Below are positions 29,181 through 37,293 of a stretch of DNA of 64,000 bases, one piece after another; within the stretch, counting starts at the first letter, position 1; each line of letters starts with the position of its first letter. The stretch is from DATMNR01 sp963702765 (GTDB taxonomy: Bacteria > Chloroflexota > Ktedonobacteria > Ktedonobacterales > Ktedonobacteraceae): the NCBI GenBank assembly GCA_963702765.1, contig CAVPEB010000060.1, positions 1 through 64,000 on the forward strand, written 5' to 3'. Below the pieces are notes generated by a model. It searched no databases and was not told where the DNA came from. It worked only from the letters and a program-made list of their open reading frames with translations. Both the position numbers and the translations under genes were made by a program.

Positions 29181-31157
29181 CTAAGACCGTTTTACATCAA
29201 TACGAACTGTGGCATACGGAGCCATGTCGAGAGAAAGTTCTCCTTTTTGTATCTCCATCTGTTTCCAGTTCTGGCGAAAGCTCTCAGGTTCGAACATCGC
29301 CTGGTGTGCTGTTTGTGCATTCAGAATTCTCACCGAGACATTGCCAGCATCTAATGGGCCAATTGCCACTTGTTGGGAAACGCCAGTCAAATTCGCCAGC
29401 AGTAGATGGAGAGTACTTCCACGCTCAACAGCCAGCCCTGTAACTTCGAGAGGTTGATTTGATGCACATTCTACAATCGAGCCGTCCTTCCACTCTGCCA
29501 CATCAGCAAAGATGTGGTAGAGTGGAAAAACCATTTCTGGAGCAGAGGGAAAATGTTCAGCCATGCTAGAACCCAATTCCCGTTCCATCAGTCCTCGCCA
29601 GCCTACTGCCTCATAGTATGTAAGCGCAGTCGCGCCGCTTTCGGCAAGGTATTTCAGACTTCCTGCTGTCCAGCCAGCGCCAAAAAGCGACATCTGGCGT
29701 GGATCAACCGCGTCAGGCAGCTCATCAGGCTCCTTCTCAGCTTCCACTTCTGTTGCGTGTGGATTGTATCGTCGTTTGAGTGTAATTGGACTTACTATGA
29801 CCTGGCGATCAGCAGCAAATGCTCGCGCGCTTCTCACGGTTTCACCCTGAGCCTCGAGCGTTTCTGCCAGCGATCGAACATCAAAGGCATGAGCCTGTGG
29901 AATGATGGTGTAAGAGATACCGTCCATTGTCTGCGTCTGCGGCCGCGTGCGGTTCAGTTCGCAGAAATACATGTCTGTTCCACCAACGAATGCAGCTTGT
30001 GGTGCAGCCTGTTGTAAATGCTTGCGCGCAAGTTCTATGAGTTCAGGGGCAGTTGTCTCAGTCGGAGTAGCAGTTTGAGCGCCTTCTTGAAAGACGAGGA
30101 AACGCACTACACGTACTCGACCTTGCAATAGCGATGCCAGTCTGGCTAGTTCGCTTCCGCTTTCCCACGTTACAAACAGAGCGACTTCTACATCGCATCC
30201 AAGCACCTGACAGGTACCTATGGCTTGCTCCAGTGCATCTGCATATGTATCTGTAAGATGAACATCGACCCTAATGTGATCAGGTTTCAACTTATGCAAT
30301 AGCTCAATTTCGCGAACAGTGAGTGAAACTCCATCACCGGACATGCCAAATCCAATTGCTGGAAGATGCAGGGCCGTGCGGTGACCCAACAACATTCGGC
30401 GTTCGTGAGTCTCATGCCCGGTCTCCGCACTTTCGCCACTTACTCGTATAGTCACACTTTGCACGATCCCTACCCCCCTACGGGCTTGATGAGGAAAGCC
30501 AAGCGATAGTGGAGTGCAATAGGTTTTGAAGGAGGCATCAGTCCAGTTTCGTTGATCCTCCGTCTCAAAAAGGTCGCCTTCAAAGTTGAAGTGCGCCCGT
30601 ACACCATCCGTAAGGTCGATTGTGAGTCTACTGCAAGCAGGGAAAAGTGGCACGTAAAAGCCATTCTCGAAGCGTTGAGGGCCAATCAGTTCTGGTAAGT
30701 TGCCGCTAACTTCACCCTGTGGCGTCTGTGCCAGATAGGGCCGTCCAGCAAATTCATGGAAAGGATGCAGGATACACAGGCCGATGCGGTTGTAACGAAA
30801 ATCAGTTTCTGGAACACCGTTCATTTCATAGCGAATCTGTCCGTCGCGAGAACCTATGATTTTTCCATGCCACACAAAGCGTAGCTCATGAGATGTATGC
30901 TCTACCTCAAACCTGACTTCAAACCTATCACGTTCCTGGTCAATCCGCGTAATCCGATGCGTGCCTGGAATGGTATTCCAGTTCTGATCTCGCACGGCTA
31001 CATAAATGCGACGCACCACCTCGAGCGAGCCTATCCGTACATATCGGAGATCAATTCCATCTAGCAACGCTGTCACTTGGCCGGCTCTCAGTTCGCGTGT
31101 TTCAGGTGGCTGCTTATCAACGCCATACCACAACTGGCGCTCTGTCAATGTGTGCAT
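29181..31157 (-). CDS. D-apionate lactonase-like protein (ApnL family)
   Basis: 658 residues. A beta-rich N-terminal half (about 1-240) is followed by a TIM-barrel-like half with KPDHIRVDVHLTDTYADALE, FVGGTDMYFCELNRTRP, YTIIPQAHAFDVRSLAETLE, VSPITLKRRYNPHATEVE, VDPRQMSLFGAGWTAGSLKY and YYEAVGWRGLMERE, phrases I associate with ApnL, the lactonase of D-apiose catabolism that opens D-apionolactone. A glycoside-hydrolase-like fold is implied; an export signal is absent. The neighbours (SDRs, dehydrogenase, kinase, permease) fit a sugar-acid pathway, but the apionate isomerase and RuBisCO-like genes known from that pathway are absent here. The exact lactone is therefore open. Confidence 0.65.
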   Translation of the reverse strand: MHTLTERQLWYGVDKQPPETRELRAGQVTALLDGIDLRYVRIGSLEVVRRIYVAVRDQNWNTIPGTHRITRIDQERDRFEVRFEVEHTSHELRFVWHGKIIGSRDGQIRYEMNGVPETDFRYNRIGLCILHPFHEFAGRPYLAQTPQGEVSGNLPELIGPQRFENGFYVPLFPACSRLTIDLTDGVRAHFNFEGDLFETEDQRNWTDASFKTYCTPLSLGFPHQARRGVGIVQSVTIRVSGESAETGHETHERRMLLGHRTALHLPAIGFGMSGDGVSLTVREIELLHKLKPDHIRVDVHLTDTYADALEQAIGTCQVLGCDVEVALFVTWESGSELARLASLLQGRVRVVRFLVFQEGAQTATPTETTAPELIELARKHLQQAAPQAAFVGGTDMYFCELNRTRPQTQTMDGISYTIIPQAHAFDVRSLAETLEAQGETVRSARAFAADRQVIVSPITLKRRYNPHATEVEAEKEPDELPDAVDPRQMSLFGAGWTAGSLKYLAESGATALTYYEAVGWRGLMERELGSSMAEHFPSAPEMVFPLYHIFADVAEWKDGSIVECASNQPLEVTGLAVERGSTLHLLLANLTGVSQQVAIGPLDAGNVSVRILNAQTAHQAMFEPESFRQNWKQMEIQKGELSLDMAPYATVRIDVKRS

Positions 31158-31197
31158 GCTGAACTCCTCACTGCACTATATGAGAACTGAGCATCTC

Positions 31198-32012
31198 TCA
31201 TGTATTTGTGGAAATACCGGTACCGGGAATAGGTGTCTCAGGTGGATCCACCATAATTCCCAGCGTCTGACCACCATCCAACACAATTGTCTGTCCTGTG
31301 ATATATGCGGAATCGTTGGATGCCAGGAAAAGCACTGTTTTCGCCACGTCGATGGTTTCGGCAAAGCGATTGAGTGGGATATGTTTCAAGTATTCAGCCG
31401 CCAGCGCCGGGTCTTCTGTCACCCAGGCAGCAATACGAGTCAGCACGACACCTGGAGCAACCGCATTTACTCTGATACTGTGACGGGCTAAATCAATAGC
31501 AGCCGAGCGTACGAACGCTACTACACCACCTTTGGATGTATTGTAGTGTGCAAGGTTGGACTCCACCCAGAACGCATTGGTAGAAGCCGTTACGACGACG
31601 GTTCCTCCACCAGAATGAGCCATGACGCGACCCGCCTCCTGAGTGCACAGGAAAACACCTGTGAGATTGACATCCATAATACGCTGCCAGCTTGTATCAT
31701 CGATCTCTAAAGAGGCGTGGCATCGGCTATCCCCGCGTGGGCAACCATTACATCAAGACGCCCGAAACGCTCTACGCATGTCTCCACAGCATGATGGACA
31801 TCCGCCCTTTTGCTCACATCTCCACCAACGCTGAAGACCGATCCACCGTCCCTCGACAATTGACTGGCAGTTTCTGCAGCCAGTTCCTCGTCCAGGTCAA
31901 AGATCAGCACCTTTGCTCCCTGTTTGAGAAATTGCTCGGCTATTGTGCGCCCAATTCCTTGAGCCGCTCCAGTGACTACTACAGCTTTTCCGGCAAATTC
32001 AGTGTCCCTCAT
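31198..32012 (-). pseudogene. Short-chain dehydrogenase (SDR), one frameshift
   Basis: Classical SDR split in two frames. The N-terminal part (32012-31707) has the cofactor motif VVVTGAAQGIGRTIAEQF and ends ADATPL-stop. The C-terminal part continues with LEIDDTSWQRIMDVNLTGVFL, the active-site Tyr/Lys pair in YNTSKGG and TGQTIVLDGGQTLG. Reading CTCTTTAG with one extra T (CTTTTAGAG) restores ATPLLEIDD, so one base is missing near 31710. The rest is well preserved, so the shift is recent or an error. Expected role: NAD(P)-dependent oxidation of a hydroxyl in the pathway encoded by the cluster. Confidence 0.8.
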
Positions 32013-32029
32013 CTTTAGAGTTCTCCTTC

Positions 32030-32530
32030 CTATGGATAGGTGCGCCAGGGAGGAATAGAGATCATATGCCCGCTACCGGACTCCAGAACGATCTTCATCA
32101 TAGGTTCCGAATCAAGATAATAGAATTTGATCGTGTCGCCAATCGCTCCACCCATCAGCACGTTGAGTCCCATTTTCTCGAAGTTCTCAAGATTCTCTTC
32201 ATAGTTCGAGCCGGTACCCATGCAGGCAATGTGATGCACACCCTCACCATGCTGTTCTAGAAATTCCTTGTAAATACTTGGCCCTTCGAGCGGCTGAATG
32301 AACTCGAAGTCAATCGGTCCCACGTGGGTCTCCGCGTTTATGAATGTGAATTCTGTCGGTTTACCACGCAGTACAGTGCTGTGTAACAACGGCGGCTCAG
32401 CCTTATAAATGTTCCAGGGGCCCCAACCTAATTTTTTGTGATAGAGTTCAACCATCTTCTCCACATCTCGGACGACTACCCCAATCTGGGAAATACCGAT
32501 GCCTTTAAAGGAACCTAAATCATGCGCCAT
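32030..32530 (-). CDS. VOC-family (glyoxalase/methylmalonyl-CoA epimerase-like) protein
   Basis: 166 residues, VOC metalloenzyme fold: ISQIGVVVRDVEKMVELYHKKLGWGP opens the first module, and HGEGVHHIACMGTGSNYEENLENF opens the second, with His and Glu residues in metal-ligand positions. Such proteins isomerise, epimerise or cleave small 2-oxo acids or CoA thioesters. The ATG at 32530 is chosen because AAGGAG lies at the right distance; the frame is open 36 bases further. It lies 17 bases upstream of the SDR and is probably in the same transcript. Confidence 0.78.
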   Translation of the reverse strand: MAHDLGSFKGIGISQIGVVVRDVEKMVELYHKKLGWGPWNIYKAEPPLLHSTVLRGKPTEFTFINAETHVGPIDFEFIQPLEGPSIYKEFLEQHGEGVHHIACMGTGSNYEENLENFEKMGLNVLMGGAIGDTIKFYYLDSEPMMKIVLESGSGHMISIPPWRTYP

Positions 32531-32582
32531 GTTGATCAACTCCTTTTCATAAAGATGCACGAACATTATGAATGGGACCAGC

Positions 32583-32617
32583 CTTGCGAGGGCGACCGCA
32601 AGGATATGCCCCTATAC
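32583..32617. repeat. Short GC-rich repeat with small hairpin
   Basis: CTTGCG and CGCAAG flank AGGGCGAC to form a 6-base stem, followed by GATATGCCCCTATAC. It lies in the gap between the VOC and permease genes and looks like a dispersed intergenic repeat; no second full copy is in this window. Confidence 0.3.
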
Positions 32618-32693
32618 ACGCGCCTGGCAAGGCCATTCGTCGTCTATAGTATGAGCCGCCCTCGTCCAGGAAAAACCCGGTCAGGCCACAAAA

Positions 32694-34226
32694 TCAGGCC
32701 GTTTCACCGGCTGGCTGCTCTGATGGGCCTTCAATGATCTCGAAAGCGCTTTCACCTGCCTTAGTGAGCCACACTTCCTTTCCTCGGATCGCCATCACAA
32801 CCAGGATAACGATACCTATCAGTAGCCAGATACCTACAGTTGGAATAGCATACGAGACAGGCGCTGCGGGGTAGGGGTTGAATAACTCATAACCTAACCA
32901 ACCCAGAGCAGCGAGCGAAACCAAAGGAAAGATGGCATGTAAGAAGATGTTGAACTCCCTCCGATACTCCCGCCAGTAGAGGATGAAAACACCGACGCTG
33001 CCCATCGCGTAGACGACAAGTACAGCTAGCGCCAATACGAAGCTCTCATAAAAGTACCCATTGACTGCACCAAGCCACAAGAGTAAGCCCAGACCCGTGC
33101 CCAGATTGACAATCCACTGCAGAATGATCGTGTTGACTGGAGTACGATAAACCGGGTGTACCTTATCCAGCACCTTGGGTAATGAGCCTGAACGCGCCAT
33201 CGCATACCACATGCGCGTGCCCATGTTACAGACTGCTAGCGTGACCGCAAATGTCGAGTTTAAGAGCGCAAGGAGGATTAACCACCATACCGGTCCCCAC
33301 ACACGTTTGGCGACGACAATGGCGGGTAACTCTGGCGAAGTCGCCAGGGTTCCTATGATTTTGGTACCCCAGCCGAGAATGATCGCCCAGGTGACGAAGA
33401 CCAGGAAGATACCCAGCAAGATGATCGAACCAATAACGGCTCTGGAGATATTTTTGGTCGGATTTGCCGTCTCCTCTGCCAGTGGCGCTGCCCCATCCCA
33501 GCCTGTAAATGCCTGGAGAGAGAAAACAATGGCAAGTGCAAACGCTCCCACTCCCGTAATCGAAATGTTGGCAGGATTATAAGAATCGAAGTTCACGCCG
33601 CCTGGGCCAGGATTAGCAATAGCCCAGATCGCCAGGAAGAAGACCAGTCCCATCTCGATAAGTCCAAGAATGAGAAGTATTCTACCTGAGATAGAGATGC
33701 CGCGATATTGCAGAAGCGCAACACCCGTGACGACTACAATCATGAATACTGCTGGAAACCAGGGCCAATTGATACCCCAGTTGGCCAGCAGTTCCTGTTG
33801 CAAGATGTTGCCCATGTACAACGAGACAATGCCGCCCACAGTAGGCGCATATAGGATGAAGAGCCATGCTACCAGCCAACCAAGTCGAGGATGCAAACTT
33901 CGGCTAATAAATGTGTAGTAGCCGCCTGCTGCTGGCAACTTCTTGGTGAATTGCACAAGCACTATACCAAGCAAGAGAGTGATCACGAAACCGATGGGAT
34001 AAGCCAGGGGAGATGCAACCCCTGCAAGTGAAACAACAAAAGGAGTAAAAAACAATGCGGCAATTGCCGGTGCGATGGTCGTAACGCTCTGCATGAGGAC
34101 TTCGGGCAGATTTAAGGCACCAGCCTTGAGTTCGGTGTGCACTATGGATAGCTTAGACTCTACTTCTATATCCGGTAAGCGCACATTTCCATCTTCATTA
34201 GATGACGAGTTGTCAATTGTGGCCAT
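32694..34226 (-). CDS. APC-family permease
   Basis: 510 residues with about twelve hydrophobic segments, amino acid-polyamine-organocation type. Landmarks: the first unwound helix region VLMQSVTTIAPAIAALFF, and the motif TGWDGAAPLAEETANPTKNISRAVIGSI that is typical of the loop after TM6. The permease is the only transporter in the catabolic cluster and lies between the enzymes and the regulator, so it probably imports the pathway substrate or a related acid. APC proteins usually carry amino acids, which may link with the PLP enzyme at the end of the cluster. AGAGGAG precedes the ATG. Confidence 0.85.
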   Translation of the reverse strand: MATIDNSSSNEDGNVRLPDIEVESKLSIVHTELKAGALNLPEVLMQSVTTIAPAIAALFFTPFVVSLAGVASPLAYPIGFVITLLLGIVLVQFTKKLPAAGGYYTFISRSLHPRLGWLVAWLFILYAPTVGGIVSLYMGNILQQELLANWGINWPWFPAVFMIVVVTGVALLQYRGISISGRILLILGLIEMGLVFFLAIWAIANPGPGGVNFDSYNPANISITGVGAFALAIVFSLQAFTGWDGAAPLAEETANPTKNISRAVIGSIILLGIFLVFVTWAIILGWGTKIIGTLATSPELPAIVVAKRVWGPVWWLILLALLNSTFAVTLAVCNMGTRMWYAMARSGSLPKVLDKVHPVYRTPVNTIILQWIVNLGTGLGLLLWLGAVNGYFYESFVLALAVLVVYAMGSVGVFILYWREYRREFNIFLHAIFPLVSLAALGWLGYELFNPYPAAPVSYAIPTVGIWLLIGIVILVVMAIRGKEVWLTKAGESAFEIIEGPSEQPAGETA

Positions 34227-34390
34227 AGTTCTCCTCTTTTTATGAGTTATGAGTCAAATTAATACAACTACTCTGACAGACCTACAATTGTGTCCTTACC
34301 AGGACAGAAACGCCCACACGATGCGAGCGACCATAAAGGCGCGTTACTCTACGTCGATCACGCCTCTACGGAATTTACACGACTTTTTAC

Positions 34391-35368
34391 TTATCCTACT
34401 TTACCTCCTTTCACTTCGGCCCATCGAACCATTTCTCGTTCTGCACGCACAAGTTCCTGTGCGGTCGTCTCATCTGTAACCAGAATATCGACATAGCCAG
34501 TTCGCAGTGCGCCCTGTATCGCAGCATATTTCTCTGGGCCAGCAGCGACTGCAACGACAATAGGAATGCGCGCAAGTTCCTCGCGTTCAATAGCGATCAA
34601 TCGATCATCAAGGTCTGCCACGGGTTTTCCATTGATATCGAAAAAACGTGAGGAAACATCTCCAACTGCTCCAGATTGTAGCAAGCTTTTACGATCTGTT
34701 GCGCTCAGGTGACCATAGCGTATCAGGGGAGCGTTATCATCGAGGTTACCAATGCCAACCAGTGCCAGTTCACTATGAGCAGCAGCCTGCAAAGCTGCTC
34801 TGATGGAGCCGTCTCTCAGCATCGCTCTTCTAATATCAGGGGAATCAACAAGCAAGGGGGCCTGTAAATAGTGTGTTCGGCTGCGCGGATAAAGAGAAGC
34901 GATATGCCTTGCCAGTTCATGTCCCTGGATACCCGGCATTGCCCTGCCAAAACCACCCAGTAACATCGAGATATCGAGATCTGAAACTGTATTAGTAGGA
35001 AGCAAAGGCATCATCGCGGAAAGCATTCGCCCGAAGGAGAGGCCTAGACGAACGCCATTTGTCAGTACACTACTGAAATAATCTGCTGCGGCATACGCTA
35101 CCGCTGAACTCCCACCTTCATCATTCGCCACTACCACCGCGCGTTTGAGTCCAAAACGATCAGCTATTTCACGCCCGAGATCCATATGCAGCCGTCTTGG
35201 GCGACGAATCTCTATACGCACGATACCTTCATCTCGTGCTTTTTTGAGGTGTCTGGAGACCGTCGCGGGATCAACCCCCAGGTCACGCGCTATGCGTGCC
35301 TGAGTCTGACCTTGTAAATAAAACCGAGTTGCCAGGTCAACCAGGAAGTCAACGTCCGCATTGTCCAT
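34391..35368 (-). CDS. SorC/LsrR-type sugar-binding transcriptional regulator
   Basis: 325 residues. N-terminal helix-turn-helix about residues 18-45 (LQGQTQARIARDLGVDPATV SRHL), then a SorC-type sugar-phosphate-binding domain with GLSFGRMLSAM, SELALVGIGNLDD, SGAVGDVSSRFFDINGKPV and GYVDILVTDETTAQELV. LsrR, the repressor of AI-2 uptake, belongs to this family and responds to phosphorylated ligand, so control of the nearby LsrK/LsrF-type genes is likely. Start ATG 35368 has AGGAG upstream. A TTGCAA-type repeat lies 28 bases upstream of the start and again before the SDR at 36317-37087, suggesting autoregulation. Confidence 0.85.
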   Translation of the reverse strand: MDNADVDFLVDLATRFYLQGQTQARIARDLGVDPATVSRHLKKARDEGIVRIEIRRPRRLHMDLGREIADRFGLKRAVVVANDEGGSSAVAYAAADYFSSVLTNGVRLGLSFGRMLSAMMPLLPTNTVSDLDISMLLGGFGRAMPGIQGHELARHIASLYPRSRTHYLQAPLLVDSPDIRRAMLRDGSIRAALQAAAHSELALVGIGNLDDNAPLIRYGHLSATDRKSLLQSGAVGDVSSRFFDINGKPVADLDDRLIAIEREELARIPIVVAVAAGPEKYAAIQGALRTGYVDILVTDETTAQELVRAEREMVRWAEVKGGKVG

Positions 35369-35395
35369 TGAAAATCTCCTGAAAACAAGCGTGCG

Positions 35396-35411
35396 GTGCA
35401 ATTTCTTGCAA
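35396..35411. promoter_or_regulatory. Candidate operator upstream of the SorC regulator
   Basis: GTGCAA-TTTC-TTGCAA: two 6-base half-sites with 4 bases between them, 28 bases upstream of the regulator start. The same arrangement occurs at 37163-37178. Confidence 0.45.
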
Positions 35412-35474
35412 TGATCTCACGAACTTGAAGGAAGTATACCATCAGAAAGCGTATATTTCAAGAGATATCCATCT

Positions 35475-36257
35475 TTATCTCCTCCGGCCAACCCCTAATG
35501 TTTGCCCTCCGTCGACGGGAATGACTGCCCCGGTCACCCAGGCAGCTCGTGGGTCTACCAGTTGGGCAATCCACCAGGCCAGTTCTTCAGGCTCTCCCAT
35601 GCGTCCCAGTGCTACAGTCGAAGTCAATTCCTCGTGAACCTTGTCGATATCATCTCCAAGGGTTTCAAGGATTGGCGTGGCACAGGGTCCGGGAGCAATA
35701 GCATTCACGCGAATGCCATCGGAGGCAAGTTCTGCTGCCAGGCAACGTGTCAGGTGTTCAATAGCCGCCTTGGTCATGGAGTACAGGGCATTTTCCACCC
35801 TCACCCATGAACCAACCGAGGAACTCAGGTTTACTATTGCGGGTGCTGGGGAATGGCGCAACGCGGGAAGAGCGAATTGAATAAGAAAGAATACACTGCG
35901 TACATTGGTCGCCACCTGTTCATCGAATTCGGCCATAGTAAAGCGATCGAAAGGTTTTGCAACCAGCCCTGCTGCGTCATTGATAAGTGCGTCGATACGC
36001 CCAAATCGCGAGAGTACTCGTTCGACAACTTCCTGTGGCGCAATGGCTAGAGCCAGGTCAGCAGGGAAGATTGCAGATACGCCGCCTGCATTCTCAATTG
36101 CACGCGCAACTTCGGCCAGTTTCTCCTCCCTTCGACTGACTAACGCAACGGCCATCCCTCGTTCCGCAAGGAGACGTGCGGTCGCGGCGCCGATACCAGA
36201 ACTTGCGCCTGTCACAATCGCTACGGGTTTATCTGTGGAAGTTACGTGTTCTACCAT
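35475..36257 (-). CDS. Short-chain dehydrogenase (SDR)
   Basis: 260 residues, classical SDR: VTGASSGIGAATARLLAERG cofactor loop, INDAAGL in the NAG position, Ser in NLSSSVG, the catalytic Tyr/Lys in YSMTKAA, and an RVNAIAPGP segment. The end TGAVIPVDGGQTLG is typical. Probably a sugar-acid or alcohol dehydrogenase of the cluster; substrate unknown. It begins 59 bases after the stop of the upstream SDR, so the two are likely cotranscribed. Confidence 0.85.
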   Translation of the reverse strand: MVEHVTSTDKPVAIVTGASSGIGAATARLLAERGMAVALVSRREEKLAEVARAIENAGGVSAIFPADLALAIAPQEVVERVLSRFGRIDALINDAAGLVAKPFDRFTMAEFDEQVATNVRSVFFLIQFALPALRHSPAPAIVNLSSSVGSWVRVENALYSMTKAAIEHLTRCLAAELASDGIRVNAIAPGPCATPILETLGDDIDKVHEELTSTVALGRMGEPEELAWWIAQLVDPRAAWVTGAVIPVDGGQTLGVGRRR

Positions 36258-36316
36258 CCAAATCTCCTCTCATCTGGTTACTAGAAACACCGCGGCAACG
36301 CATGTGTTACCACTTT

Positions 36317-37087
36317 CTAAATTGCCGTCATACCTCCATCAGAGGCCCAGGCAGCACCAGTCACATACGAAGCCTCGTCCGAGGCCAGGAAAAGCATGAC
36401 GGAGGCAACCTCTTCTGCTTCACCTGGACGACCCAGTGGAATGCTTTGTAGAAGGCCCTCGCGTTCTTCATCATTTTGCATAAAATATGTTGTCATGGGT
36501 GTATTTGTGAAGCCGGGGATGACGCAGTTTACTCTGATACCGAGGCGGGCGTAATCGTTCGCCATGACTCTTGTCAGGCCGTATACACCGGCCTTGCTGG
36601 CGCTATATGCGGAATAGGTTGGCGCGCATCCAAATAGACCGGTTGGCGACGCAGTGCAAACAACGCTGCCGCCACCAGAAGCAAGAAGCGCGCGAATACC
36701 GTGCTTACATGCCAGGAAAACGCCCGTGAGATTCACACCTACCGTACGATCCCAGACTTCCTTAGCGAGTTCGTGAACGCGGGCATCTTCACCAACAAGT
36801 TCGATGCCCGCGTTCGCCACCACGATATCAAGGCCGCCCCAGCGCTCTACTACCTGGTCAACGGCATGGGAGACCTGATCCTCTCGGCCGACATCGGCAA
36901 TCAGAGGCAGAGCCTCTCCACCAGAATCTGTGATACACGAAACTACTTCATCGAGGGCTGTTTGATTGATGTCGATCAGGCCAACCCTGGCGCCTTCCTG
37001 AGAAAATCTGGTAGCTGTTGCACGCCCGATGCCCATACCAGCGCCAGTAATAATTGCCCGTTTACCTGCTATTCGTCCATTACTCAT
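36317..37087 (-). CDS. Short-chain dehydrogenase (SDR), first gene of the catabolic cluster
   Basis: 256 residues. TGAGMGIGRATATRF is the NAD(P) loop, VVANAG the NAG motif, and YSAYSASKAGVYG the catalytic Tyr/Lys region; the end has TGAAWASDGG. The start at 37087 follows GGAGG; the frame is open 130 bases further but that sequence is not SDR-like. It is the promoter-proximal gene of the minus-strand cluster and is divergent from the histidine kinase. The TTGCAA repeat at 37163-37178 lies between them. Confidence 0.87.
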   Translation of the reverse strand: MSNGRIAGKRAIITGAGMGIGRATATRFSQEGARVGLIDINQTALDEVVSCITDSGGEALPLIADVGREDQVSHAVDQVVERWGGLDIVVANAGIELVGEDARVHELAKEVWDRTVGVNLTGVFLACKHGIRALLASGGGSVVCTASPTGLFGCAPTYSAYSASKAGVYGLTRVMANDYARLGIRVNCVIPGFTNTPMTTYFMQNDEEREGLLQSIPLGRPGEAEEVASVMLFLASDEASYVTGAAWASDGGMTAI

Positions 37088-37162
37088 GCTACTGCCTCCT
37101 TGTTTCTCTTGTACTATAAGGAAAGTATTGTGTCCATCTGTTTCTTTTGTCAAGAAAAAAGC

Positions 37163-37178
37163 TTGCAAGGTTTTGCAA
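37163..37178. promoter_or_regulatory. Candidate operator upstream of the first SDR gene
   Basis: TTGCAA-GGTT-TTGCAA, 76 bases before the SDR start on the minus strand. Same half-site and 4-base spacing as at 35396-35411. Each TTGCAA is itself a palindrome, so orientation is ambiguous. Confidence 0.45.
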
Positions 37179-37209
37179 AGTTGGAGCCAGGGACTTCTTG
37201 TGTAGAAAA

Positions 37210-37239
37210 GTGACAAACAAAGGGATTCTCAGGTATACT
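37210..37239 (+). promoter_or_regulatory. Putative sigma-70 promoter of the histidine kinase gene
   Basis: GTGACA (37210-37215), an 18-base spacer and TATACT (37234-37239) lie 55 bases before the ATG at 37294. Confidence 0.45.
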
Positions 37240-37293
37240 AGGGTAGGCTTTTTCCACTTCCTTTGTAGTGTGTTGTTCCCTTGAGATGAAAGT

